Source: JAVBPE01 sp031549865 (lineage in GTDB: Bacteria > Bacillota_I > Bacilli_A > Acholeplasmatales > Anaeroplasmataceae). From it: a stretch of DNA of 52,827 nt. The notes beneath the pieces are model-generated. The model was given only the letters and a program-made list of their open reading frames with translations. It was not told where the DNA came from and did not search any database. This document shows positions 8,301-16,069 of this stretch, piece after piece. Within the stretch, counting starts at the first letter, position 1, and the number at the start of each line of letters is the position of its first letter. Made by a program: the position numbers and the translations under genes. The stretch covers positions 1 through 52,827 of the forward strand of contig JAVBPE010000021.1 in assembly GCA_031549865.1 (NCBI GenBank). Reading direction: 5' to 3'.

Positions 8301-10077
8301 TATTTTAGATAATTCCGCTAAATTTACTGATAAGGGGCATGTTGTATTAAAGGTATCAACTATAGAAGCAAATGGTATTGAAGAGCGTAAAATTCTATTT
8401 GAAATCTCAGACACTGGAAAAGGCATGTCAAAAGAAGAACTAGATAGATTATATTTACCGTTTGAACAATTTGGCAGTAAAGTATCCAAAGCAAACGGCA
8501 CGGGATTAGGGATGTCTATCACCAAAAGCTTAGTTCAACTGATGAATGGGACTATTGAAGTTGAAAGTGAAGTAGGTAGGGGAACAAAAACAAGTATTAT
8601 AATTCCATTTAAAGAAATAACGTTAGAAAAAATTATTAATTTTGATGAAGTAAAAACATTAAAAAATAAGAACATCTTAATAATAGATGATGATGAAATC
8701 GCAACATCAATTATGGATGTATTATTATCTAATTCAGGTGCCAATACGACTATTTTAAATCGTGCCTCTCAAGTTATAAATCGAGTAAAAGAAGAATTTT
8801 CAAATAATAAAATTTACGATTTGATTTTAATTGACTATATGCTTGATGAAGGAAACGGTGTTGACTTAGCAATTGAACTTAATAAATATATTAGTGAAAA
8901 CACTAAATTATTAATGGTCTCTCAATATGTTAAATTAATATCTAATATTGATTTAACTTTATTTAAAGATGTTATTGATAAACCATTTGTACCAACTCAA
9001 TTCTTGAATTCTATTAATCGTGCTTTATCTATTAATAAAGTTATAATTCCTGAAAATAAGAAAAAATATCATTTCCCAAATGCAAATGTCTTAGTTTTTG
9101 AAGATAATGTAATAAATCAAGAAGTAATAACGGATATTTTAAAATATTTTAAGATTAATGTTATGATAGCGGAGAATGGATTAATTGGCTTAGAAATGCT
9201 AAATAATAAAAAATATGATTTAGTATTTATGGATATTTTAATGCCTGTAATGGACGGTCATGAAGCAACTAAAAAAATTAGAAAAGAAAATATCATAAAT
9301 AATAATATTCCAATTGTTGCAATGACTGCCAACACCATGAAATCAGAAATGGATTTATGTATGAATGAAGGAATGAATGGATTCATTTCTAAGCCAATAA
9401 ACATTGATAAACTTTATGAAATTTTAATGAAGTTTTTACCATTTGAATTAAATAAAAATGCACTGAATGAAGAAGAAAATATCATAGATCAAGATTTATT
9501 ATCTTTAAAAGAACTTGGTATTGAAATTGTATCAGGCGTTAATAGATTTGGAAATAAAGCAGATTTATATAAAAAATCATTACTTAAATTTGCTCAAAGA
9601 ATGAATGATGAAATAAAAAATGGTGATTATATTTTTGATTCTTCAAAGCAAAAAGAACTTTTAACATATGTTCATTCTTTAAAAGGAGTAACAGGGAATT
9701 TATCTATTATAGATATTCATGAAAAATTAGTTAATTACGAAAAAAAGGTTCGTGAAAATAATTATAATTTAAATGAATATGAATTCATAATGGAAAACAT
9801 CAGAAAACTTTGTTCTGCAATTATTGAAATTTTTAAAATAGAAGATATTATTAAAGATACAGGTAGTGAGGATGAAATAGTTTCTCATTTAAATAAATTA
9901 CTTGATGATTTAAAGAAAGCTTATGCAAAAGATATTGATTTAGATATTGAGTTAATTAAGTCAAAAACATGGAATAAAATAAATGATGCTGTATTAAATA
10001 TCGTTAAAGAAGTAGAAAATTATGATTATGATAAAGCAATTGATTTAATTAAAAACTTATTAGATAATGAGAAATAA
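5332..10077 (+). CDS. Multidomain hybrid sensor histidine kinase (periplasmic-binding sensor, PAS, two receivers, Hpt)
   Basis: A 1581-aa membrane kinase. It has a signal peptide or first helix at residues 5-24, then two extracytoplasmic solute-binding-like regions: about 36-240 (type 2-like) and about 245-540 (resembling the ABC_sub_bind family). A transmembrane helix spans about 558-581. Two PAS-like regions lie at about 615-725 and 735-855. HisKA has H877 in SHEIRTPMN, followed by HATPase boxes (DNSAKF, DTGKGM, GTGLGM). Receiver 1 carries D1168, receiver 2 carries D1301, and the Hpt domain carries H1448 (HSLKG). It can in principle run a complete internal phosphorelay and pass phosphate to the HD-GYP regulator encoded upstream. 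TTG start with AGGTGA 5 bases before. Ligand unknown. Confidence 0.92.
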   Translation: MKKIYILIINIFIISICFLTFNKQEIKAFSDDNSNRNINVVVSEEDSMSCDRILRYALNNLGYSVSVTSAKMTTAIMGANAGTYDILAIQNLDFDGQYTNLKIVNESLQQVTFTYFTLKENTNVPSSLNWSDFLNYRCGGEIQRPYVELNVGNADYKTYSSKPKLMEALKNEEIDIAIIPIVSNANFYFEDVIEKRGTIETKDVYSYVNIKNNHLIPLLEEEYRKIRASGNLEKIMDGSFFEKDDQFVILNIMSYDPTLETVKIFQESLRTNLSSNENIRIYTMYLNSNLSTDLDVRNKMNIDTLRSDFAYRLPDVVVSSNSYALNFIKQYYHIIFESVPIIHTGPGDIEVSGFNEFLYLRQNIAVEEVVDQAIKLFPQTTEFFIINDYSLDGKIWADEIDQKIIKYKDQYTITYNKNGTVDELIDELNHLSSNTVILSGIYTGTSSNRFLLGEQLRTFITKNYNNPALSWNLAGLETSEIGGKYIDQEKIAKYIAQAILDHDIIHEKVKVIDSEEFNTWIFNENLLNKYNIKKSSLPSNSTIINQKLSMREANPIAYKMVILIIIVLSLGIAVFIYFFIVTRLKNRKLIEVQKSLVDAEELILKEREINVVKQKFNSILKDAPISFVITDNTGVIIQLNDHSVEKLGFEVGKLYSNFDSDYFMRLSQLEILKTTGYISDILVDYTTTSGKVECYLVSVKKFEFDNEVNYVLWGINFEEINKQRKALIQAQNDLKQIINLLPWPICVLDPITKKNVYLNQVFDNKFRNESMYLHENPIFPQYQSNGELTKDMVDQYIYDICCSEEAVIKEIEHFIKDRTVTMRCYGTKVYYDEKESVLVILEDIEAQKVQQNMLINAALKEKEANQLKSKFIMNMSHEIRTPMNAIIGITDVQLMKENPAEIQESFKKVNISAKLLLNIINDILDFSKIEADRLELVEVEFNLEDILSNALLTASQKLATKRVEMLLNLDTNLPRRLIGDETRLWQIIKNILDNSAKFTDKGHVVLKVSTIEANGIEERKILFEISDTGKGMSKEELDRLYLPFEQFGSKVSKANGTGLGMSITKSLVQLMNGTIEVESEVGRGTKTSIIIPFKEITLEKIINFDEVKTLKNKNILIIDDDEIATSIMDVLLSNSGANTTILNRASQVINRVKEEFSNNKIYDLILIDYMLDEGNGVDLAIELNKYISENTKLLMVSQYVKLISNIDLTLFKDVIDKPFVPTQFLNSINRALSINKVIIPENKKKYHFPNANVLVFEDNVINQEVITDILKYFKINVMIAENGLIGLEMLNNKKYDLVFMDILMPVMDGHEATKKIRKENIINNNIPIVAMTANTMKSEMDLCMNEGMNGFISKPINIDKLYEILMKFLPFELNKNALNEEENIIDQDLLSLKELGIEIVSGVNRFGNKADLYKKSLLKFAQRMNDEIKNGDYIFDSSKQKELLTYVHSLKGVTGNLSIIDIHEKLVNYEKKVRENNYNLNEYEFIMENIRKLCSAIIEIFKIEDIIKDTGSEDEIVSHLNKLLDDLKKAYAKDIDLDIELIKSKTWNKINDAVLNIVKEVENYDYDKAIDLIKNLLDNEK

Positions 10078-10084
10078 TACTTTT

Positions 10085-10119
10085 AAAAAGACTAAATTTT
10101 AATTTTAGTCTTTTTTTTT
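10085..10119 (+). terminator. Intrinsic terminator after the hybrid kinase
   Basis: GACTAAA (10090-10096) pairs with TTTAGTC (10104-10110). It is flanked by an A-tract and followed by nine T. It separates the signalling genes from the xylose genes. Confidence 0.85.
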
Positions 10120-10163
10120 ATTTTCTAAAAGTTTATAATCAAATTAATAAGGAGTGATGCGTT

Positions 10164-11678
10164 TTGAATTTATATATAGGAATGGATATTGGAACTTCTG
10201 CAACAAAAGCCTGTATCTTTAATAAAGAAGGTAAAGTTATATCTGAAACCCAGCAAGAATATGACATTTTAACTCCTCATACAGGCTATGCTGAACAAAA
10301 TCCCAAAGATTGGTTAAATGCAGCTTTAAAGTGCTTAAAAACGTTTAAAAATGATGAATATAAGAATGTTAAAGCAATCGGTTTATCGGGCCAAATGCAT
10401 GGACTAGTTTTATTAGATGAATTTGATAATGTATTACGCCCTTCAATCATTTGGTGCGATAATAGGACAACAAAAGAAGTTGCTTTAATAGAAGAAAAAA
10501 TTGGTTCTTTAAAGATGCAAGAAATTACTGGAAATATTCCAATGCCTGCATTTACTTTAGCTAAATTGTTATGGGTAAAAAATAATGAGCCTCAAATATA
10601 TTCACGTATTAATAAAGTTCTCTTACCAAAAGATTATATTAGATACATGCTTAATGGCTCGTTTATGAGTGAATATTCGGATATGTCTGGGACGCAATTT
10701 ATAGATTTAAAAAATAGAAGGTATAGTACAGAAATATTAAATGCTTTTGATTTTAAAGAAGAATGGTTTCCTAAAATTGTTGAATCTTATGAAAATACAG
10801 GTTATTTAAAAAAAGAAATAGAAGAGGAGACAGGATTATATAATTGTTATATAATAGGTGGAGCAGGAGATCAAGCGGCATGTGCACTTGGAACTAACAT
10901 AACTTCAGCAAACGATTTAGGAATTGTATTAGGATCGTCAGGAGTAATATTTTCCCCACTTGATAAGTATGCATATGATAAAACAGGTTGTATTCAAACA
11001 TTTTGTCATGCTATTCCAAATACATATCATCAAATGGGTGTTACAAATGGTGCTGGAACATCATTAAAATGGTTTAAAAATACGCTTTGTAAGGAAGATA
11101 CTAAAATAGCTAATTTAAATTATTGGGACCCATATAAACATATTTTGAGAGATGTTAACAAAGTAAAGCCAGGAAGTGGAGGGGTCTTTTTCCTACCATA
11201 TTTAATGGGAGAAAGAACGCCACATTTAGATCCATACGCTTCAGGGGCATTTATAGGTATTACTCCTCAAACTAGAAAAAGAGCTGTTGCAAGAGCTATT
11301 TTAGAAGGTGTTAGTTATAGTATGCTTGATTGCTATTTTATACTTAATAGTAAAGCTAAGAAAATACATATCAGTGGTGGTGGAGCGAAAAATTCTATTT
11401 GGTGTAAAATTATTGCTTCAATGCTAAATCTTGATGTTATGCGCTTAGATAAAGCTGAAAGTGCCTGTTTAGGAGTGGCTATTTTAGCAATGGTCTCAAA
11501 TAAAGAATATCCGGATATATTAACAGCATGTTTTGAAATAATAAAAGTAATAGAAAAAATAGAACCAAATGACGAATGGCATAATAAATATATAGAAGGT
11601 TTTGAAATATACAAAGAATTATATAATTGTAATAAAGATATGTTTTATAAAATTCATAAATTTAGAAAAGAGGAATAA
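10164..11678 (+). CDS. xylB: Xylulokinase
   Basis: An FGGY-family sugar kinase that phosphorylates D-xylulose with ATP to give xylulose 5-phosphate. The N-terminal phosphate-binding motif is MDIGTSATKA. GLSGQMHGLV and IIWCDNRT are typical of xylulokinases, GGAGDQAA covers the catalytic region, and PYLMGERTPH with ISGGGAKNSIW covers the nucleotide-binding end. The 504-aa length is normal. Start is TTG with AAGGAG at 10149-10154. A TATAAT at 10134-10139 lacks a clear -35. Xylose isomerase follows one base after the stop. No xylose transporter or XylR regulator is nearby. Confidence 0.93.
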   Translation: MNLYIGMDIGTSATKACIFNKEGKVISETQQEYDILTPHTGYAEQNPKDWLNAALKCLKTFKNDEYKNVKAIGLSGQMHGLVLLDEFDNVLRPSIIWCDNRTTKEVALIEEKIGSLKMQEITGNIPMPAFTLAKLLWVKNNEPQIYSRINKVLLPKDYIRYMLNGSFMSEYSDMSGTQFIDLKNRRYSTEILNAFDFKEEWFPKIVESYENTGYLKKEIEEETGLYNCYIIGGAGDQAACALGTNITSANDLGIVLGSSGVIFSPLDKYAYDKTGCIQTFCHAIPNTYHQMGVTNGAGTSLKWFKNTLCKEDTKIANLNYWDPYKHILRDVNKVKPGSGGVFFLPYLMGERTPHLDPYASGAFIGITPQTRKRAVARAILEGVSYSMLDCYFILNSKAKKIHISGGGAKNSIWCKIIASMLNLDVMRLDKAESACLGVAILAMVSNKEYPDILTACFEIIKVIEKIEPNDEWHNKYIEGFEIYKELYNCNKDMFYKIHKFRKEE

Positions 11679-11679
11679 A

Positions 11680-12987
11680 ATGGAATATTTTAATACAGGG
11701 ATAATTAAATATGAAGGCTGTGAGTCAAAAAATATTTATAGTTTTAAACATTATAATAAAGACGAAATTATAATGGGTAAAAAAATGGAAGAACATCTTC
11801 GCTTTGCAATGAGTTATTGGCATACTTTATGTGCAAACGGATTAGATCAATTTGGCGAAGGAACAATTTCTCGTAATTGGAATCATCTAGATCCATACCA
11901 AAAGGCTGTTAACAAAGTAGATGCCGGATTTGAATTAATGCAAAAACTAGGAATTAAATATTTTTGTTTTCATGATCGTGATATAGCTGATGAATTAGAA
12001 ACTTTAGAAGAAACTAATGCATTATTAGATAAAGTTACGGATTATATGTTAGTTAAAATGAAAGAAACTAATATTAAATGCTTGTGGGGCACTGCAAATT
12101 GTTTTGGAAACAAAAGATATGTCCATGGAGCAGCAACATCATGTAACAGTGAGGTTTTTGCCTATACAGCAGCACAAATTAAAAAAGCAATGGAACTTAC
12201 GAAAAAACTTAATGGAGAAAATTATGTGTTTTGGGGAGGAAGAGAAGGATATGAAACCCTTCTAAATACTGATTTGAAACTTGAACTAGATAACTATGCT
12301 TATATGTTAAAACTAGCTGTAGATTATGCTAAAAAAATTGATTTTAAAGGTCAATTTTTAATCGAACCTAAACCAAAAGAACCAACAAAACATCAATATG
12401 ATTTTGATACTCAAACGGTTTTAGGATTTTTGAGAAAATATGATTTAATGGATTATTTTAAAATGAATATTGAGGCTAATCATGCTACGCTTGCATCTCA
12501 CACGTTTCAACATGAACTAAGATTTGCAAGAATTAATAATGTCTTAGGTTCAATTGATGCTAACGAAGGAGATATGCTGTTAGGTTGGGATACTGATAAG
12601 TTTCCAACAAACGTTTATGATGCTACTTTAGCAATGTATGAGGTTTTAAAAATGGGTGGATTTAGCTCAGGAGGACTAAATTTTGATGCTAAAGTTAGAA
12701 GAGCTTCCTTTCTTAATGATGACTTAATTTTAGCTTATATTTCAGGAATGGATACATTTGCAAAAGGTTTAAAAGTAGCCGCAAAATTAATTGAAGATAA
12801 TGTTTTTGAAATTTATATAAAAAAAAGATATAGTTCTTATAATACAAATTTAGGACAAGCTATTATTAAACAAAATACTAGTTTTGAAGAATTAGAAGAA
12901 TACGCTTTTAAGAATAATGAAATAGAAAATTACTCAGGGCGCCAAGAATTATTAGAAAGTCTCTTAAATCAATATATTTATAAATAG
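11680..12987 (+). CDS. xylA: Xylose isomerase
   Basis: Interconverts D-xylose and D-xylulose using divalent metal ions, feeding the kinase encoded just upstream. The family landmarks are all visible: FCFHDRD (catalytic His/Asp), WGGREGYETLLNTD, IEPKPKEPTKHQYD (metal-binding Glu/Lys), NIEANHATLASHTF and GSIDANEGD-GWDTD. From ATG 11680 the protein is 435 aa, the usual length of class II enzymes. The longer reading frame from 11602 merely runs back into xylB. AGAGGA lies just before the start, inside the xylB end. Confidence 0.96.
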   Translation: MEYFNTGIIKYEGCESKNIYSFKHYNKDEIIMGKKMEEHLRFAMSYWHTLCANGLDQFGEGTISRNWNHLDPYQKAVNKVDAGFELMQKLGIKYFCFHDRDIADELETLEETNALLDKVTDYMLVKMKETNIKCLWGTANCFGNKRYVHGAATSCNSEVFAYTAAQIKKAMELTKKLNGENYVFWGGREGYETLLNTDLKLELDNYAYMLKLAVDYAKKIDFKGQFLIEPKPKEPTKHQYDFDTQTVLGFLRKYDLMDYFKMNIEANHATLASHTFQHELRFARINNVLGSIDANEGDMLLGWDTDKFPTNVYDATLAMYEVLKMGGFSSGGLNFDAKVRRASFLNDDLILAYISGMDTFAKGLKVAAKLIEDNVFEIYIKKRYSSYNTNLGQAIIKQNTSFEELEEYAFKNNEIENYSGRQELLESLLNQYIYK

Positions 12988-13006
12988 TAAAAAATGTAAA
13001 GTTGAC

Positions 13007-13035
13007 TTGATAAACTACACTCTATTTGTTATAAT
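13007..13035 (+). promoter_or_regulatory. Promoter of acpP
   Basis: TTGATA (13007-13012), 17-base spacer, perfect TATAAT (13030-13035) preceded by TGT. No FapR-type operator is recognisable. Confidence 0.8.
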
Positions 13036-13064
13036 ATCATCATGATTTAAGGAGGGAATATAAT

Positions 13065-13295
13065 ATGATATTCGAAAAAGTTAAAGAAATAATAAAAAAT
13101 GAATTAAAAGTTGATGAAAATAAAATCACTTTAGAAGCTAGTCTTGCTGATGATTTAGGTGCTGATAGCCTAGATGCTGTTGAGGTAATAATGGCATTAG
13201 AAGATGAATTTGGAGTTTCAATTCCAGATGAAGAAGCTCAAAATATTAAAACTGTAAAAGATCTTGTAGATTTTATTGAAACAGCTAAAAAGTAA
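13065..13295 (+). CDS. acpP: Acyl carrier protein
   Basis: A 76-aa acidic carrier for fatty acid intermediates. Ser35 within GADSLDAVE is the site for the 4'-phosphopantetheine arm. Length and the LADDLGADSLD motif are canonical. AAGGAGG lies at 13049-13055. It is a monocistronic-looking gene with its own promoter and a strong terminator, and it is separated from plsX, which lies 26 kb away. In many Bacilli acpP follows plsX-fabD-fabG. Confidence 0.97.
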   Translation: MIFEKVKEIIKNELKVDENKITLEASLADDLGADSLDAVEVIMALEDEFGVSIPDEEAQNIKTVKDLVDFIETAKK

Positions 13296-13301
13296 AAAAT
13301 G

Positions 13302-13329
13302 AGCTATAGCGATTGCTATAGCTTTTTTT
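13302..13329 (+). terminator. Intrinsic terminator of acpP
   Basis: A 9-bp perfect stem, AGCTATAGC (13302-13310) with GCTATAGCT (13315-13323), GATT loop, then T6. The next gene begins only 15 bases later. Confidence 0.9.
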
Positions 13330-13344
13330 GACAAAGGTGAATTT

Positions 13345-15393
13345 ATGGATGATAAATTTTATTTAAATGCTTGGAGAAAAGCCAAGTTGTTTAAATTAGA
13401 AAAGGACAAATTAAAATCAAAAAAATATATTTATTCTTCTTTTCCAATCGCAAATAAATTGGGTTTTTTAGATGCGAATATCAGAAAATATTTTTATGCT
13501 GATTTTTATTCAAGATATTATAGAATGAATGGATATAATGTCTTATTTGGACTTGGTTATCAAAACTTGGCCTCATCATCTTTTATAGAAACTAGAAATC
13601 AAGCAAATAATTTAGATGATACACTAATTAAACGTTATCAAAACCAATTGTCGCTTTTAGGTATTGGGTATGATGATGAAAAAGAAATTAACATGATAAA
13701 TCATAATTATTTATTATATATTCAAAAAACATTTTTACATTTATATGAAAATAAAAGAGTTTATTATAAAGAATGCGATGTTTATTATATTCCGGAAAAA
13801 GATAAGATATTAAATGATTTTGAAATATATATAGCAAATGAAAAATATTTTTCTAAGCAAACAAATGAAGAAGTAGTATTAAAAAAAATGAATCTTTTAG
13901 TATTAGATATTAATGCAATTGCAAATGAAGTGGCTAATTCTATTTCTAAAATTGAAATGGACAATAATGTTAAAAAACAATTAATTGATGCCCTTTTACC
14001 TTATGATATAGTACAATTCAAATTATCTACTACAGCTAATTTAGATTTATCTATTGAAATGGAAACTGTTGAATATTTAGGCGCAATATCGTTTATCGCT
14101 TTGAATCCTAATAAATTTGATATTTCAAAATTTATTAGCGATGAAGAATTAGAAATAGTCGAATATTACTTGTGTGGTGAGTTAGTAAATAAGGGAGCTT
14201 TTAGCGGTAATTTTGCGACAAATATTCTTACCGGATTAGAAATTCCAATATTTATATCTAACGATTTTGAAGAAAGTATTCATTTAGGTATTCCTATAAT
14301 CAATGAAAATGACTATTCATTTGCCAATTATTTTGGCTTATCTATTAATAATATTATAAAAAATAATAAATTAATAAATAGTGATTTTTTAGATGGATGT
14401 TCGTTAGAAGAAGCTCGTGAAAATATAATAGAAGCTTTTTTAAATGAAGATTTAATAACTTTAAAAAAATGCTATCGAAAAACAGAGATTATTATTTCTT
14501 CTCAAAATCATTTTGGAGCTTTGATTCCTTTACTTTTAGATAGTTCTAAAGAAAGACTATATCTTTTAAATAATAATATTCCCATTACATTTTCTAATAA
14601 ATTTAGGCCAATTATCTATAATCAAGAATCGATAGAAGATAACGGGCAGCTAGTTAATGGTTCACTAAATAATCTTTTTTGTAGTGGATTATGTTCATTA
14701 TCGATGTGCTTATATGATGATAAAGTTGGAATATTAGATTTATTTAGTTTAGATGCTATTAAGGAGTTAAATGATTACAAAACGCCAGAATATATATTTA
14801 TAGATGAATTTGACATATTTAATGAAATTTTAATGCCTCAAATTTTTATTGAGTTATTAAAGAAAGAATTTCCTATTTTACAAATAAATAGCGCAAAAAA
14901 AGTAATCATAACAAATGAAGTTTTGGACAAAAAAGGCCAAAAAATTACAAAAAAGTTTAATAATTATATTAATATAGAAGATGTAGTTGAAAAATATAGT
15001 GCGGACGCAGTAAGAATGTATTTATTAAAAACAAATAGTAATACTAAAATTTGTTTTGATGAAGAAGAAATTGGAACATATAACACATTTTTAAATAGTG
15101 TGAAAAAGTATTTTGAAGAAGATTTTGTATCAAAAAATTTTAATGTAGACTATTATTTGCATGAATTATCTAAAGAAATTAGTATATTAATTAAAAATAG
15201 TAATTTAGATGAATATATAAATAAGATTTTAGATTTTTTTAAAGAAAAGATTTTCAACAATAATATTACGATAAAACAAGCATCCCAATTCTTAATATAT
15301 TTAAGTTTGGTTGCTCCTTTTACTGCAGAAAGAATTAATCAAGAAATATTAAAAAATAAGAATTTTATTTTAGATGAAGAATTTCCAAAATAA
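13345..15393 (+). CDS. Leucyl-tRNA synthetase-like protein with degenerate active site
   Basis: A 682-aa protein recognisably derived from LeuRS over its full length. Residues 33-49 align without gaps to the FPYPSGAGLHVGH region of true LeuRS, but the HIGH box (HVGH) reads L42-D-A-N45. YRMNGYNVL (59-67), the region before the editing domain, a short CP1-like insertion (about 215-345, with IPIINEND for VPGHDERD) and SDFLDGCSLEEA follow. The KMSKS box is K533-I-T-K-K537, ahead of VVEKYSADAVRMY. The anticodon domain is present (APFTAER), and the last 60-70 aa of normal LeuRS are absent. Ligase activity is therefore unlikely and its role is unknown. AAAGGTGA precedes the ATG. There is no visible promoter, so expression may depend on read-through from acpP. 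Confidence 0.85.
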   Translation: MDDKFYLNAWRKAKLFKLEKDKLKSKKYIYSSFPIANKLGFLDANIRKYFYADFYSRYYRMNGYNVLFGLGYQNLASSSFIETRNQANNLDDTLIKRYQNQLSLLGIGYDDEKEINMINHNYLLYIQKTFLHLYENKRVYYKECDVYYIPEKDKILNDFEIYIANEKYFSKQTNEEVVLKKMNLLVLDINAIANEVANSISKIEMDNNVKKQLIDALLPYDIVQFKLSTTANLDLSIEMETVEYLGAISFIALNPNKFDISKFISDEELEIVEYYLCGELVNKGAFSGNFATNILTGLEIPIFISNDFEESIHLGIPIINENDYSFANYFGLSINNIIKNNKLINSDFLDGCSLEEARENIIEAFLNEDLITLKKCYRKTEIIISSQNHFGALIPLLLDSSKERLYLLNNNIPITFSNKFRPIIYNQESIEDNGQLVNGSLNNLFCSGLCSLSMCLYDDKVGILDLFSLDAIKELNDYKTPEYIFIDEFDIFNEILMPQIFIELLKKEFPILQINSAKKVIITNEVLDKKGQKITKKFNNYINIEDVVEKYSADAVRMYLLKTNSNTKICFDEEEIGTYNTFLNSVKKYFEEDFVSKNFNVDYYLHELSKEISILIKNSNLDEYINKILDFFKEKIFNNNITIKQASQFLIYLSLVAPFTAERINQEILKNKNFILDEEFPK

Positions 15394-15405
15394 AATTCTT
15401 TTTTT
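15377..15405 (+). terminator. Probable terminator spanning the end of the LeuRS-like gene
   Basis: AAGAATTT (15377-15384) pairs with AAATTCTT (15393-15400), followed by five more T. The stem includes the stop codon of the LeuRS-like gene and is AT-only apart from one G-C pair, so strength is uncertain. Confidence 0.5.
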
Positions 15406-15433
15406 AGCATATAATAGCTTATGCGAGGTTATT

Positions 15434-16069
15434 ATGAAGTCAAAAATTATAATTATATCGATATTAATTTTTATTATCGAAATGTTTACTTTAATATTTT
15501 TTTCAAGTAATTTAAAAATTAAAGAAAATATACTATCAATAAATATATATCTTTTTATAACAACTATAGTTTTTTTCTATATTTTAACTTTTTTTATTTA
15601 TAAATTATATTTAAAAAAAGAATATAAAAATTATTTTTTTAAATTCTCAATTACATATTATGCTATTTTATTAATATTATTATTATTTTTTTATTCTAGT
15701 TTAAATAATAATATAATTTCATTTAATTTCAAAAAAGAAATTTTTGATTCCAAGTGGTTGTTTAATGGAAAAATTAATTTAGTCCCTTTTTATTTTTTAA
15801 ATTATAGAACATACTCGGTTGCTTATTATCAAATTATTTTTAATGTAATTTGTTTCATCCCTTTAGGATATTTTCTAGGAACAATTTTTAATAAATATAA
15901 TGCATTTAAAATCATACTCATATTTATTATTATCAATTTTTTATTTGAAGTATTGCAATTCATAATTCCGGTTTATAGAATAGTAGATATTGATGATATA
16001 ATCACTAATTTATTTGGTGAAATAATAGGCTATATAATTTATAAAGTAAGAAAAAAAGTGATTACTTAA
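15434..16069 (+). CDS. VanZ-family membrane protein
   Basis: A 211-aa protein with about five hydrophobic helices and the VanZ-like signature. The first half is NVICFIPLGYFLG. The second half is FEVLQFIIPVYRIVDIDD followed by NLFGEIIGYII. VanZ relatives are linked to teicoplanin resistance or envelope functions, but most are uncharacterised. ATG 15434 with GAGG just before it is preferred. The upstream ATG at 15374 lies inside the LeuRS-like gene and adds a non-membrane tail. A TATAAT at 15410-15415 may provide its own promoter. Its 3' end overlaps the convergent radical SAM gene by 8 bases. Confidence 0.85.
   Translation: MKSKIIIISILIFIIEMFTLIFFSSNLKIKENILSINIYLFITTIVFFYILTFFIYKLYLKKEYKNYFFKFSITYYAILLILLLFFYSSLNNNIISFNFKKEIFDSKWLFNGKINLVPFYFLNYRTYSVAYYQIIFNVICFIPLGYFLGTIFNKYNAFKIILIFIIINFLFEVLQFIIPVYRIVDIDDIITNLFGEIIGYIIYKVRKKVIT

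Noticed and set aside
8196..8744. Long minus-strand open frames opposite the hybrid kinase
   Set aside because: They lie opposite the catalytic HATPase and receiver regions of a clear plus-strand gene and have no ribosome site or recognisable product.
11602..11679. Upstream extension of xylose isomerase
   Set aside because: The extra 26 codons run backward into xylB; ATG 11680 has a ribosome site and gives the family's normal length.
13345..15393. Annotation as a functional leucyl-tRNA synthetase
   Set aside because: The HVGH signature needed for ATP binding is replaced by L-D-A-N, KMSKS is altered, and the C-terminal domain is absent.
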